Assembly: GCF_000515415.1 (NCBI RefSeq)
Contig: NZ_KI911783.1
Span: 4,454,392-4,518,391, forward strand
Direction: 5' to 3'
Length of the DNA stretch: 64,000 nucleotides
Source of the DNA: Bradyrhizobium sp. WSM1417
GTDB lineage: Bacteria > Pseudomonadota > Alphaproteobacteria > Rhizobiales > Xanthobacteraceae
Numbering within the stretch: position 1 is the stretch's first letter; the number at the start of each line of letters is the position of its first letter. Of this stretch, positions 26,971 to 35,567 are shown in pieces. The notes under the pieces were generated by a model, which searched no databases, was not told where the DNA came from, and saw only the letters and a program-made list of their open reading frames with translations. The position numbers were made by a program, and so were the translations under genes.

Positions 26971-28581
26971 CTAGTACAGGCGGACGATGAAATCGGTGCC
27001 TTCGCCAGTCTCGCCCTGGTTGATGCCCTGGTCGGAGACGATGATCGAGCCGCCTGACGTCAGCATTTCGTTGATCTTCGTGATCGTGTCGGCCGGGACC
27101 GAGATACGGTCGAGGGCTTCGGCCGGACTGTCCGGCGTGACCACAGGCTTGGCAGCGACGGGAATCACGGCTGCGCCACGCTGGTGGCCTGTCATGCGGC
27201 GATCATCCTCGCGCGCGGCAGAGCGGACGGACACCGGCAGGGACACCACCGACCAATGCAGCGCATTGGAATCGGCCTTGTCGACTTCGGCGGTAAAGAC
27301 ATGCGTGCCGAGCGGTCGATCGCTCGCGGCGATCGTGACAGGCACCTCGAACAGCGGCGCAAAGTTCTGCCGCACGTAGAGCTTGGAATCCTTGCGGCTG
27401 ATGAAGACCGCGATCTGGCCCGCGCGCTTGGGCGCTTCAGGTTTCGCCACGGGCGCCGGATCGGCAACGCGGGCTTCGTCCTTCTTGACGTCGGGCGTGG
27501 CCGCCTGCGCGGCCGGTGCATCGGGCGTCTTCGCGGGTTCGGACTTGGCGGTTTCGGACTTTGTGGTTTCGGACTTCGGCGTCTCCGCGGCCTCGACAGG
27601 CTTCGCTTCAGTGTTCGCAGGCTGCGCGGCGTCTCCGGCCTCGGGCTTGGCCGGGTCCGCCGCCTCAGCGGTCTTGGTCTCGGGCTTTGCCGTGGTCTCG
27701 GTCTGGTCGGCCGAGGCCTCCTCGCGGACCGGGGCATATCCGGTCGTCACGTCCGACAGCACGGTGTGGCCGACCGACGAGCGCAGCTCGAGCACGCCGT
27801 CGGCGCTGGCAGTCTTCGTTTCAACCGGCTTTGCTTCGGTGGCCCCGGTATTGGCCGCGCCCTTGTCGGCCTTGTCGCCGGCATTGGTCTGCGGCTCGAG
27901 GCTGGCGGCGGGTTGCGGCGGCACCCGCACCGAGGCAAGCAGCGGATGTGAGAAGTTCTGCGGCGACATCTGGCCGGGCGAAACGATCACGCGCGCGCCC
28001 ATCCTCGTCCAGTTCCACATCTTCACAGCGAACGCCATCGGCATGCGGATGCAGCCGTGCGAGGCCGGATAGCCCGGCAGCACACCGGCATGCATGGCAA
28101 CGCCCGACCACGTGATCCGCTGCATGTACGGCATCGGCGCGCCGCTATAGATGTTGGAGTGGTGGAATTTGTGCTTCTGGATGACGCTGAACACACCCAT
28201 CGGCGTCGAATGGCCCTTCATGCCAGTCGACACCGGGGATTCCGCGAACACGCCCTTGGTGTCGTAGACCGTGACTTTCTGCCGGTCGATCGAGACGACG
28301 ATGACGAGGGGGCCTTGCGGTTTCGTGCCCGCTTCCTTTTCGGCAACGACGTCCTTCTTGACGGCCGCACCGCGCTTCTGCGGCTTCTGGCGCGGGACTT
28401 CGGGATGGCGCTCCTGGCGCCCGTACGACCCGTCGGAATAATCCGTCCAGTAATAAAACGCCGCGTCCGCCTGGCTCGCCGTGCCGATCGCACCCGCCGC
28501 CGTCAAAATGGCGACCTGCCAAAATCGCGCCGGCTTGGCAGAAAAACCAGACCCGTTCACGCTGTTCATCATCGAATCCAT
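26971..28581 (-). CDS. L,D-transpeptidase with degenerate second YkuD-like domain
   Basis: 536 residues. A signal peptide (to about residue 40, ADA) precedes a YkuD catalytic domain (about 90-200) with MHAGVLPGYPASHGCIRMP: His164, His175 and nucleophile Cys177. A long linker (about 215-385) of repeated E-A-K-P, T-K-S-E-T and A-A-D-P units follows. From residue 388, GQIAVFISRKDSKLYVRQ resembles a second L,D-transpeptidase N-half without the His/Cys motif. The family forms 3-3 peptidoglycan crosslinks or attaches outer-membrane proteins. It diverges from creA (start 28778). The start may be ATG 28581 or 28572. Confidence 0.9.
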   Translation of the reverse strand: MDSMMNSVNGSGFSAKPARFWQVAILTAAGAIGTASQADAAFYYWTDYSDGSYGRQERHPEVPRQKPQKRGAAVKKDVVAEKEAGTKPQGPLVIVVSIDRQKVTVYDTKGVFAESPVSTGMKGHSTPMGVFSVIQKHKFHHSNIYSGAPMPYMQRITWSGVAMHAGVLPGYPASHGCIRMPMAFAVKMWNWTRMGARVIVSPGQMSPQNFSHPLLASVRVPPQPAASLEPQTNAGDKADKGAANTGATEAKPVETKTASADGVLELRSSVGHTVLSDVTTGYAPVREEASADQTETTAKPETKTAEAADPAKPEAGDAAQPANTEAKPVEAAETPKSETTKSETAKSEPAKTPDAPAAQAATPDVKKDEARVADPAPVAKPEAPKRAGQIAVFISRKDSKLYVRQNFAPLFEVPVTIAASDRPLGTHVFTAEVDKADSNALHWSVVSLPVSVRSAAREDDRRMTGHQRGAAVIPVAAKPVVTPDSPAEALDRISVPADTITKINEMLTSGGSIIVSDQGINQGETGEGTDFIVRLY

Positions 28582-28777
28582 AATCCAAATCAGATGTTAG
28601 TCTCTCAGAGGGGATACGCGTTCACCAGCACGGCGGTTCTGCGATCAGCTACTTTTGTCCAAAGCGTAGCAAAAAAGCCTCACGGAGCGGTAAACGGCGG
28701 CCGTATCGGCTGGCAGGTCGTCTTCCTGATCGCTTGCCCTATGCCTACATTGCTGGGACTTGTTAGCGGAGAACTTC

Positions 28778-29326
28778 ATGTCATCTCGTTTCCCCGGTCT
28801 TTCCAGCATCCGATTGAAAGGCCTCGCTTTATTCCTCCTGGCGCTGACCGTGCCGGCAGCGTCCGCCTCTGCCGCGGACGAGCCGGATCTGATCTTCCGC
28901 CGCTCGACCGTGTTCAAGTGGATGAGCCCAAACGACAAGCTTGCGACCTATGGCCTCGACGACCCCGAAGTCGAGGGCGTTGCCTGTCATTTCACGGTGC
29001 CGGAGAAGGGCGGCTTCAAGGGCTGGCTGGGCCTTGCCGAGGAGGTCTCGGACATTTCGCTCGCCTGCCGTCAGGTCGGCCCTATCAAGTTCAAGAACAA
29101 GATGGAGCAGGGCGACGACATGTTCCGCCAGCGCCGCTCGCTGTTCTTCAAGAAGATGCAGATCGTGCGCGGCTGTGACGCCAAGCGCAACGTGCTGGTC
29201 TACATGGTCTATTCGGACAGGCTGATCGAGGGTTCGCCGAAGAACTCGACCTCGACCGTGCCGATCATGCCGTGGGGACCGGCGGACGCAAACGTCCAGA
29301 AGTGCGGCGAGTTCTTCACTCAGTGA
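28778..29326 (+). CDS. creA: CreA-family periplasmic protein
   Basis: 182 residues with a signal peptide (about 30 residues, ending ASASA). The CreA core is evident: FRRSTVFKWMSPNDKLATYG, DDPEVEGVACHF, KGWLGLAEEVSDISLACRQV and GPIKF, followed by the QIVRGCDAKRNVLVYMVYSD block. E. coli CreA is a conserved periplasmic protein of unknown activity; this one has an extra C-terminal tail. ATG 28778 is chosen over 28760 by the signal peptide. Its stop codon lies inside the first unit of the 29315-29369 repeat. Confidence 0.88.
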   Translation: MSSRFPGLSSIRLKGLALFLLALTVPAASASAADEPDLIFRRSTVFKWMSPNDKLATYGLDDPEVEGVACHFTVPEKGGFKGWLGLAEEVSDISLACRQVGPIKFKNKMEQGDDMFRQRRSLFFKKMQIVRGCDAKRNVLVYMVYSDRLIEGSPKNSTSTVPIMPWGPADANVQKCGEFFTQ

Positions 29327-29369
29327 CGCTCTTGCGTTCACTCAGTGAGGGTTTGCGTTCACTCGGTGA
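29315..29369 (+). repeat. Three 21-22 bp units, each with a TCACTCAGTGA near-palindrome
   Basis: TTCACTCAGTGA occurs at 29315-29326 and 29337-29348, and TTCACTCGGTGA at 29358-29369, at spacings of 22 and 21 bp (about two DNA turns). The first copy includes the creA stop codon. The core is an 11-bp palindrome around a central base. Confidence 0.9.
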
Positions 29370-29984
29370 TGTCAGCGCGGCTGGCGCGCGGTTTTGCAAG
29401 ATGCGAGCCGGTCAGCCGCACGAATGATTGCGGCGTGGCCTCAAACCCACGGCTCGATTGCAGCGCCATTTCGCCAGGCGAATTGGCGCTGCTGCGAACA
29501 GCTCGTTGCTCCCGGCGGTCCGTTCGTTGGTCCGCATCGCGCGTCGTTGCGCGATTCTGCGCCGTCATGTTGGCCGTTCCTCACGTGAACGCGCTCGGCG
29601 ATTTCCGGGCGTCTCGGTCTCGATAGCTTGGGTCGCCGTCGAAGCGCCCCCGGTTGACGGGGCCCAGCCTTCGTTCGGCTTCTCTTCAGCAGAAAAACGT
29701 AAAACGCATGTGAAGGGTGTGAGGCGGGATCATGACGGCGCCAGCATTCCGGCGCGCAGCCGAGCGCGCACGGAACCTGCCAAGCCACATTGGGCGGCCG
29801 CACGACCCATCTGAAAAGATTGAGATTTTCCGTCGAATATGTCGTCGCCCCGAGCGGGACGAAACAATTCTCACGGAGATGAAACCATTTTCCGGCTTTG
29901 GCGCATCACGCGCGAAACCGCCCATGGTTATCAACCTCACAACGACGACGGCGCACGCCGGCCACCGAATTCGGAGAGAACTCC
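29370..29984. other. Gene-poor stretch between creA and a small secreted peptide gene
   Basis: About 615 bp. Several open frames exist on both strands, but none shows a plausible start, ribosome-binding site or recognisable protein composition. It is probably non-coding or an old decayed gene. The last 20 bases supply GGAGAG for the gene at 29985. Confidence 0.5.
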
Positions 29985-30149
29985 ATGCCCACGCTCAGCC
30001 TCATCCTTGCTTTCGGTTTTGTGCTCGCCGGCTCCTCGTTCGCAGGCTCGCCGGATGGCAATGTCCCCGGTATCGGCACTTTCCAGTATAGCGGTTCGCC
30101 GATCATGACCCCGGCGCCGCAGCCGATCGTGGTTGCCGCGCGCTTCTGA
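29985..30149 (+). CDS. Small secreted peptide (54 residues)
   Basis: ATG 29985 is preceded by GGAGA at good spacing. A signal peptide (MPTLSLILAFGFVLAGSSFA) leads to a mature stretch of about 34 residues rich in Gly/Pro (GSPDGNVPGIGTFQYSGSP, ending VVAARF). No cysteines. The frame is open upstream but with no better start. It is followed 35 bp later by another secreted protein on the same strand. Function unknown. Confidence 0.6.
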   Translation: MPTLSLILAFGFVLAGSSFAGSPDGNVPGIGTFQYSGSPIMTPAPQPIVVAARF

Positions 30150-30184
30150 TCGCCAACAAGAAAAATCATCCGATAAAGGCCATC

Positions 30185-30547
30185 ATGCTTGTTCGTTTCT
30201 GCGCTGCGGCGTTCATATCCCTTCTGACGATCAGTGCCGTTCAGGCGCAGGTGCGCTCTCCCTCCAGATTACCCGATCCCCGTACTGAGTTCGTGAGGCA
30301 ATGCGCGCCGCGCATGATCGGGCGGTGGGAGCATCCGGAAGAGGTTTGCGGCTGCCTGCACGATCATGCTGCCGCCGTCGTCGAGGATCGCGATCTCCGC
30401 GAGGCCCTGCTGCGCGGCATCAGCGAGACCGGGGTGCCGACGATCGAGACCGACTGGGTCCCGGCCGCAAAGCAGACCGAAATTGGCCCGACCTTCACCA
30501 AGATCGCCAAGCCGACCCTGCAATGTATGTTCGATCCGGCGAAATAG
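30185..30547 (+). CDS. Secreted hypothetical protein, Cys-containing
   Basis: 120 residues with a signal peptide (about 22, ending VQAQ). The mature part has four cysteines: one in FVRQCAPRMIGRW, two in VCGCLHDHAA and one near the C-terminus (LQCMFDPAK), which could form two disulfides. It contains a helical middle and RDLREALLRGI. I do not recognise the family. It follows the 54-residue peptide gene and converges with the 82-residue secreted protein (stops 30547 and 30551). Confidence 0.75.
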   Translation: MLVRFCAAAFISLLTISAVQAQVRSPSRLPDPRTEFVRQCAPRMIGRWEHPEEVCGCLHDHAAAVVEDRDLREALLRGISETGVPTIETDWVPAAKQTEIGPTFTKIAKPTLQCMFDPAK

Positions 30548-30550
30548 CGC

Positions 30551-30799
30551 TCATCGCTTTGATTTCGGACCAAACCGCGACACGCAGGTGCTCGTCCGTG
30601 CGACGCCCTTGTCGGTCATCTTGGCGCCGCGCACTTCCTTGACCTGTCCGGCGGGGCAGGTTCCGTCGTCCACTTGCACGCGCTGGCCGAGCTTGAGATC
30701 GACGATGTCCTGCTCGCGTCCGACCGTGCCTGCGCGCGCGGTTGCGGCGAGTGCGATGAAGATCAGGAGCGAGAGGCAAGTCGCGCGGCGTAGCAGCAT
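30551..30799 (-). CDS. Small secreted protein (82 residues), DUF6719-like
   Basis: From ATG 30799: signal peptide (LLRRATCLSLLIFIALAATA, ending RAG), then REQDIVDLKLGQRVQVDDGT and CPAGQVKEVRGAKMT, ending in a basic tail. Two cysteines in the mature part probably form a disulfide. It resembles small exported Bradyrhizobium proteins filed as DUF6719, assigned from memory. The frame is open to 30898 but the signal peptide sets the start. Function unknown. Confidence 0.68.
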   Translation of the reverse strand: MLLRRATCLSLLIFIALAATARAGTVGREQDIVDLKLGQRVQVDDGTCPAGQVKEVRGAKMTDKGVARTSTCVSRFGPKSKR

Positions 30800-30866
30800 G
30801 GTGTGAGCTCCCGGCATCGATGCCGCAATGTAGGGAGCGGCAGCCGATTCTGATAGTGAACGTTCG

Positions 30867-32339
30867 TCATGCCCGCCGGGCCGGCTTGCGCCTCGCACGC
30901 AAGGCCGCTCGCGATTCCCGCGCGAGCCGCTCGGCGGATGCGACGAGCTTCGGAACCGCGTGGCCGGAAAATCCCAGAACGAAACCGGGAAGAGGACGCG
31001 CGCGTGAATAGGTGTCGGCCAACAGCCAGCCTTCGGCGCCGGCGGCCCGCTTGGCGTCTGCCGCTACGGCCAGATCGACCGAGGGATCGAACCGGGCGAC
31101 AAGATGCAGACCCTGTGATGGGACCGGCACCGACAGCACGCCGTCGGATGTGGCTTCGAGCGTCCCGGCCAACGCGTCGCGCGCCTCGCGATAAAGCTTG
31201 CGCACGCGCTTCAGGTTCGCCACGAACGCGCCGGAATTGAGCATGTCGGCCACCGCACCCTCCATCAGCGTGCCGGGAAAGCGGTCGAGTGCGGCCCGCG
31301 CGGCTGTGACATCCGCAATCAAGCGCTCGGGCAGGGCGCAATAGCCGATGCGCAGGCCCGGAAACAAGGTCTTGGCGAACGTGCCCATGTAGATCACGCG
31401 CTCGAGGTGATCGATCCCGGCCAGCGACATCAGCGGCGCGCCGTCGTAACGGAATTCGCTGTCGTAATCGTCTTCCAGCACGAAGGCGCCGGCCTGCCTG
31501 GCCCAGTCCAGCAGCTCGAGCCGCCGCGGCATCGACATCTGCACACCCAGCGGAAACTGGTGCGACGGCGTCACATAGGCTGCGCGCGCGGACGGCGCCG
31601 TTGCACGGCCTCTGGCGACACGCATGCCGTGCGCGTCGACGGGAACGGACACGGCACGATAGCCGCAATGCGCGATGGTTTTCCGCGCAGCGGGGTAGCC
31701 GGGGTCTTCGCACCAGACCTGGTCGTTGGGCTTCAGGATCGCGCTCAGCACGATGCGCAGCGCGTGCAGCGTGCCCGACGTCAGCATGATCTGATCGGGA
31801 TCGCAGCGCAGGCCTCGCGCCGACAACAGATGATCGGCGATCGCCGCACGCAGCTCGCGGCTGCCGCGGGGATCGCCATAGTGCAGATGCTCCGCGCCGA
31901 AGGCGCGCATGCGACGGCCGACAAAGGCCCGGAAACGCTGCACGGCGCGCGCGTCGATATGGGTGCAGCCGAGTGAAAACGCGCCTTGCCCCGGCGTTTC
32001 GACGCTGATCTTCGGCCGCTTCGGCTCGGCCGCGCGGGCGGGGATGCGCGCGGCGACGAAGGTGCCGGAGCCGACGGTGGCGTCGGCAAAGCCGTCGGCA
32101 ATCAGCCGCTCATAGGCGGTGACGACCGCATTGCGCCGAAAGCCGGTCTGTTTGGCCAGCGTGCGCGACGGCGGCAGCGGCTCGCCGGGTTTCACCAGGC
32201 CGCCGACGATCGTTTCGCGCAGTGCCTGATACAGCCGGTGCGCCGACGCGGCGCCAGCCGTGATGTGCGGGCCTGCGAGATCGAGCGGCAGCTCGGCCTT
32301 GGCGGGCGAGGGGACTGAATTGGTCGGAATTTTTCGCAT
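30867..32339 (-). CDS. MocR-type GntR/aminotransferase regulator
   Basis: 490 residues. The N-terminal GntR-type wHTH reads HRLYQALRETIVGGLVKPGE with PPSRTLAKQTGFRRNAVVTA. The C-terminal part is a fold-type I aminotransferase domain with FVLEDDYDSEFRYDG and the PLP-Lys motif MGTFAKTLFPGLRIGYC. MocR proteins use bound PLP to sense B6 vitamers or amines. It diverges from a flavin/PNPOx-like gene with only 74 bp between starts, so it very likely regulates that gene. ATG 32339 is chosen; the frame opens to 32456, inside the neighbouring gene. Confidence 0.93.
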   Translation of the reverse strand: MRKIPTNSVPSPAKAELPLDLAGPHITAGAASAHRLYQALRETIVGGLVKPGEPLPPSRTLAKQTGFRRNAVVTAYERLIADGFADATVGSGTFVAARIPARAAEPKRPKISVETPGQGAFSLGCTHIDARAVQRFRAFVGRRMRAFGAEHLHYGDPRGSRELRAAIADHLLSARGLRCDPDQIMLTSGTLHALRIVLSAILKPNDQVWCEDPGYPAARKTIAHCGYRAVSVPVDAHGMRVARGRATAPSARAAYVTPSHQFPLGVQMSMPRRLELLDWARQAGAFVLEDDYDSEFRYDGAPLMSLAGIDHLERVIYMGTFAKTLFPGLRIGYCALPERLIADVTAARAALDRFPGTLMEGAVADMLNSGAFVANLKRVRKLYREARDALAGTLEATSDGVLSVPVPSQGLHLVARFDPSVDLAVAADAKRAAGAEGWLLADTYSRARPLPGFVLGFSGHAVPKLVASAERLARESRAALRARRKPARRA

Positions 32340-32413
32340 GGAATTGGCACTATCGCAGACCAAATCCGCGGCTACAACTGCGCTGGAAGTGATCCAATCC
32401 GACAGGAGCGGCC

Positions 32414-33139
32414 GTGAGCCAGACCGAGAGCCCAAATTCCTATCCGACCTCCGCACGCAACCAGGTGAAGCGCCGTCACGATCGCGGCTTCTATGATCAC
32501 GACACCGTTCATCGCATCCTGGATTCCTCGATGCTCTGCCACGTCTCCTACGCCATCGACGGCCAACCCTATTGCACGCCGACCTTCTTCTGGCGCGAAG
32601 GCACGAAGCTGTATTGGCACGGCTCGAGTGCCAGCCGCATGCTGCGCAACCAGACCCGGGGCGAGCGCGTGTGCCTGACGGTCGCCCATCTCGACAGCCT
32701 GGTGCTGGCGCGCTGCGGATTCAATCACTCAGCTGACTACCGCGCGGTGATGGCATTCGGCACCGCCTATCTCGTCACCGATCCCGAGGAGAAGGAGCGC
32801 GCGGTCATCGCGATGGTCGACCGCTTCTTCCCCGATCGCACCGCAAGCCTGCGGGCGAGCAACACGCAGGAGATCAAGGCGACCTCCTTTATCGCGATGG
32901 AGATCGAGGAAGCCTCCGCGAAAATCCGGGCCAAGGGTGTCGCCGACGACGACGAGGACTATGAATTGCCGATTTATGCCGAGCGCATCCCGGTGCGCAC
33001 CGTGCTGGGCGCGCCGGAGCCTTGCCCGCGGCTGCTCGAAGGCGTGCGCCGGCCGGCGACACTGAATGGCTATTCGGAGGGCCGGCTGCTCGAAGATGCA
33101 TTGCGGGATGCCTATTTTGCAGAGTACCCGAACGGCTGA
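32414..33139 (+). CDS. PNPOx-like flavin/nucleotide-binding protein
   Basis: 241 residues with the split-barrel fold of NimA/pyridoxamine-phosphate-oxidase-like proteins: MLCHVSYAIDGQPYCTPTFF, LYWHGSSASRMLRNQ and VCLTVAHLDSLVLARCGFNH are typical elements. It starts at GTG 32414 with AGGAG ahead. These proteins bind FMN or a B6 vitamer, often in oxidation or degradation of nitro compounds. The adjacent divergent MocR regulator points to a B6-linked signal. Substrate unknown. Confidence 0.85.
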   Translation: MSQTESPNSYPTSARNQVKRRHDRGFYDHDTVHRILDSSMLCHVSYAIDGQPYCTPTFFWREGTKLYWHGSSASRMLRNQTRGERVCLTVAHLDSLVLARCGFNHSADYRAVMAFGTAYLVTDPEEKERAVIAMVDRFFPDRTASLRASNTQEIKATSFIAMEIEEASAKIRAKGVADDDEDYELPIYAERIPVRTVLGAPEPCPRLLEGVRRPATLNGYSEGRLLEDALRDAYFAEYPNG

Positions 33140-33193
33140 AATCGGTTAGCTTGCGCTCCATCGATGATCTCAATGTCCGATTGGAGTTGCCTG

Positions 33194-34471
33194 ATGAATG
33201 CCGAAACGCAGCAGAGGATTCTTGACGCCGTCGATGCCGGCTTCGAAGCCCAGCTCGCGACCACACGCGATTTCGTTGCGATCCCCTCGACCCGCGGGGC
33301 GGAGGGGCCGTGCCAGGACATGATCGGCGACCTCCTGCGCGCGCGCGGCTACGAAGTCGACGACTGGCACATCAATGTCGACGACCTCAAGGATCTGCGC
33401 GGCTTCGGACCCATCGAGCATGATTTTTCGAAGGCGCGCACCGTGGTCGGCACGTACCGGCCCAAAATCGAGGCGGGCAAATCGCTGATCCTCCAGGGCC
33501 ATTGCGACGTCGTACCGGCCGGCCCGCTGGAACTGTGGGACACCCCGCCGTTCTCGCCCGTCATCAAGGACGGCAGGATGTTCGGTCGCGGTGCCTGCGA
33601 CATGAAGTCGGGCACCATCGCAGCGCTCTCCGCGCTCGATGCGATCAAGGCCGCGGGCCTGAGGCCGACGGCGCGGATTCACTTCCAGTCCGTGATCGAG
33701 GAGGAGAGCACCGGGGTCGGCGCGCTCTCGACACTTCAACGCGGCTATCGTGCCGATGCTTGCTTCATTCCTGAGCCGACCGGCGGCAAGATGGTGCGCT
33801 CGCAGGTCGGCGTGATCTGGTTCCGCCTGCGCGTGAAGGGCCATCCGACCCATGTCGCCTTCGCCGGCTCCGGCGCGAACGCAATCATGGCGGCCTATCA
33901 TTTGATCCAGGCGCTGCAAAAACTCGAGATCGAGTGGAACGAGCGCGCGAAAGCCGATCGTCACTTCAAGACGCTGAACCATCCCATCAACTTCAACCCC
34001 GGCATCATCAAGGGCGGCGACTGGGCCTCCAGCGTGCCGGCCTGGTGCGACGTCGATTGCCGGATTGCCGTGTTGCCGGGCTGGTCGATCGCCGATCACC
34101 AGAAGGAGATCATGGCCTGCGTTGCGGCTGCCGCGCGCAACCACCGCTTCCTCGCCAACAATCCCCCGGAAGTCGAATGGTCGGGCTTCTTGTCGGAAGG
34201 CTACGAGCTGACCGACGCCGCCGCGCCGGAAGCCGCGTTCGGCAGGGCCTTCAGCGCGGTCTATGGCGGCCAAATCGAAGACCTCGTCTTCACCGCGCTC
34301 ACCGACACCCGCTTTTACGGCCTCAATCACGGCATCCCGAGCCTCTGCTTCGGCGCGAGCGGCGGCGAGATGCACGGCTTCAATGAATATGTCGATCTGG
34401 ACTCCCTTAAGAAGACGACCAAGGCAATGGCGCTGTTCATCGCGGATTGGTGCGGGGTGGAGAAGGGGTAG
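33194..34471 (+). CDS. M20-family ArgE/DapE-type deacylase
   Basis: 425 residues. Two-zinc metallohydrolase of acyl-amino acids or related amides. Zinc ligands and catalytic Glu are seen in LQGHCDVVPAGPLELWDTPP (His, Asp), FGRGACDMKSGTIAALSALD (bridging Asp), SVIEEESTGVG (Glu-Glu) and CFGASGGEMHGFNEYVDLD (distal His). An insertion of dimerisation-domain length contains KGHPTHVAFAG. ATG 33194 is chosen over 33164 by the family start. It lies 54 bp behind the flavin-binding gene and may be cotranscribed. Not necessarily a biosynthetic ArgE: it lies away from arg genes. Confidence 0.9.
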   Translation: MNAETQQRILDAVDAGFEAQLATTRDFVAIPSTRGAEGPCQDMIGDLLRARGYEVDDWHINVDDLKDLRGFGPIEHDFSKARTVVGTYRPKIEAGKSLILQGHCDVVPAGPLELWDTPPFSPVIKDGRMFGRGACDMKSGTIAALSALDAIKAAGLRPTARIHFQSVIEEESTGVGALSTLQRGYRADACFIPEPTGGKMVRSQVGVIWFRLRVKGHPTHVAFAGSGANAIMAAYHLIQALQKLEIEWNERAKADRHFKTLNHPINFNPGIIKGGDWASSVPAWCDVDCRIAVLPGWSIADHQKEIMACVAAAARNHRFLANNPPEVEWSGFLSEGYELTDAAAPEAAFGRAFSAVYGGQIEDLVFTALTDTRFYGLNHGIPSLCFGASGGEMHGFNEYVDLDSLKKTTKAMALFIADWCGVEKG

Positions 34472-34482
34472 GGGCCTTCCGC

Positions 34483-34600
34483 CGTCATTGCGAGGAGCCC
34501 TTGCGACGAAGCAATCCAGTCTGTCACCGCGGAGACAGTCTGGATTTGCTTCCGCGTTCGCTAAAGCTTCGGCAGACAAGTCGCTGCGCTCGCAATGACG
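34483..34600. repeat. Dispersed hairpin element, second copy (CGTCATTGCGAG type)
   Basis: CGTCATTGCGAG (34483-34494) is repeated inverted as CTCGCAATGACG (34589-34600), with inner CGAAGCAATCCAGTCTG and partial complement. The right arm contains an extra stretch of about 40 bp (CGTTCGCTAAAGC and onward), so the hairpin is asymmetric relative to the copy at 19261-19339. Confidence 0.82.
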
Positions 34601-34724
34601 GGGATTGCCCAATCCACCGGCGTTCCAAAATCCTTTAAGCTTAAAAGAAAGACTAGGATGCCGCCCGCGGCGGTGGCAGACTGGCGCCAGATCCAGAAGG
34701 CCTTGAGTCCGTCGAGGAAGCACG

Positions 34725-35534
34725 ATGCGCGATTGGGATGACGCTTACGCCAATTCGGCCCATATCCCAGGCTCGGACAAGATACCGGCGCTGTGGGCGG
34801 AGCGGGCGGCGGCTTATCGCGCCCGGCTTAAGGAGTTTCGCGCTGACATCGCCTATGGCGCCGGCGAGCGCCAGCGGCTCGACCTCGTCCTGCCCGACGG
34901 CGACAGCAAGGGCCTCGTCGTGTTCGTCCACGGCGGCTATTGGATGCGCTTCGACAAATCGGCATGGACTGATCTCGCCGAAGGCGCGCGTCGTCATGGC
35001 TGGACCGTGGCACTGCCAAGCTACACGCTGACGCCGGCCGCGCGCATCTCCGACATTACGGCAGAAATCACCACGGCGACCGCCAAGGCGGCCTCGCTCG
35101 TCGCGGGTCCGATCCGGCTCGCCGGCCATTCCGCGGGCGGGCATCTCGTTACGCGCATGCTGTGCGACGACAGCCGGCTGGAGCCCGCCGTCTACAACCG
35201 CATCGCCGGCACGCTTTCGATCAGCGGCCTGCATGATCTGCGTCCGCTGCTCAAGACCAGGATGAACGACACCCTGCGCATGACGATGGAGGAGGCGACG
35301 CTGGAAAGCGCGGCGCTGCATCTGCCGCGCGGGCCTTCGCCCGTGACCGCCTGGGTCGGTGGCAACGAGCGGCCCGAATTCATCCGCCAGTCCGATCTGA
35401 TGGCCAATGTCTGGACTGGATTCGACGTGCCGACTCGTCTTGTCGTCGATCCCGGGCTGAACCATTTCACCGTGATCGACGCCCTCAAGGACCCGTCGTC
35501 GCCAATCACCGCGCGCCTGATCGGCCTCGACTGA
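34725..35534 (+). CDS. Alpha/beta hydrolase, probable N-formylkynurenine formamidase
   Basis: 269 residues. Hydrolyses N-formylkynurenine to kynurenine and formate. The oxyanion-side motif VFVHGGYWM (HGGxW) is the mark of arylformamidases of the AFMID/esterase type. The nucleophile is in LAGHSAGGHL, the acid follows in a VVDPG region and the His in LNHFTVIDAL. It starts at ATG 34725, with GAGGAAG ahead. It stands 33 bp before kynA and kynU, giving the full route from tryptophan to anthranilate. It is unrelated to the metal-dependent cyclase-type KynB, so no symbol is given. Confidence 0.88.
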   Translation: MRDWDDAYANSAHIPGSDKIPALWAERAAAYRARLKEFRADIAYGAGERQRLDLVLPDGDSKGLVVFVHGGYWMRFDKSAWTDLAEGARRHGWTVALPSYTLTPAARISDITAEITTATAKAASLVAGPIRLAGHSAGGHLVTRMLCDDSRLEPAVYNRIAGTLSISGLHDLRPLLKTRMNDTLRMTMEEATLESAALHLPRGPSPVTAWVGGNERPEFIRQSDLMANVWTGFDVPTRLVVDPGLNHFTVIDALKDPSSPITARLIGLD

Positions 35535-35567
35535 CGGGGCCTCAAGGATCGATTGAAAGGGCCTGCC

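Noticed and set aside
29370..29984. Genes in the 615-bp gap on either strand
   Set aside because: None of the open frames (up to about 120 codons) has a credible ribosome-binding site, composition or similarity to known proteins.
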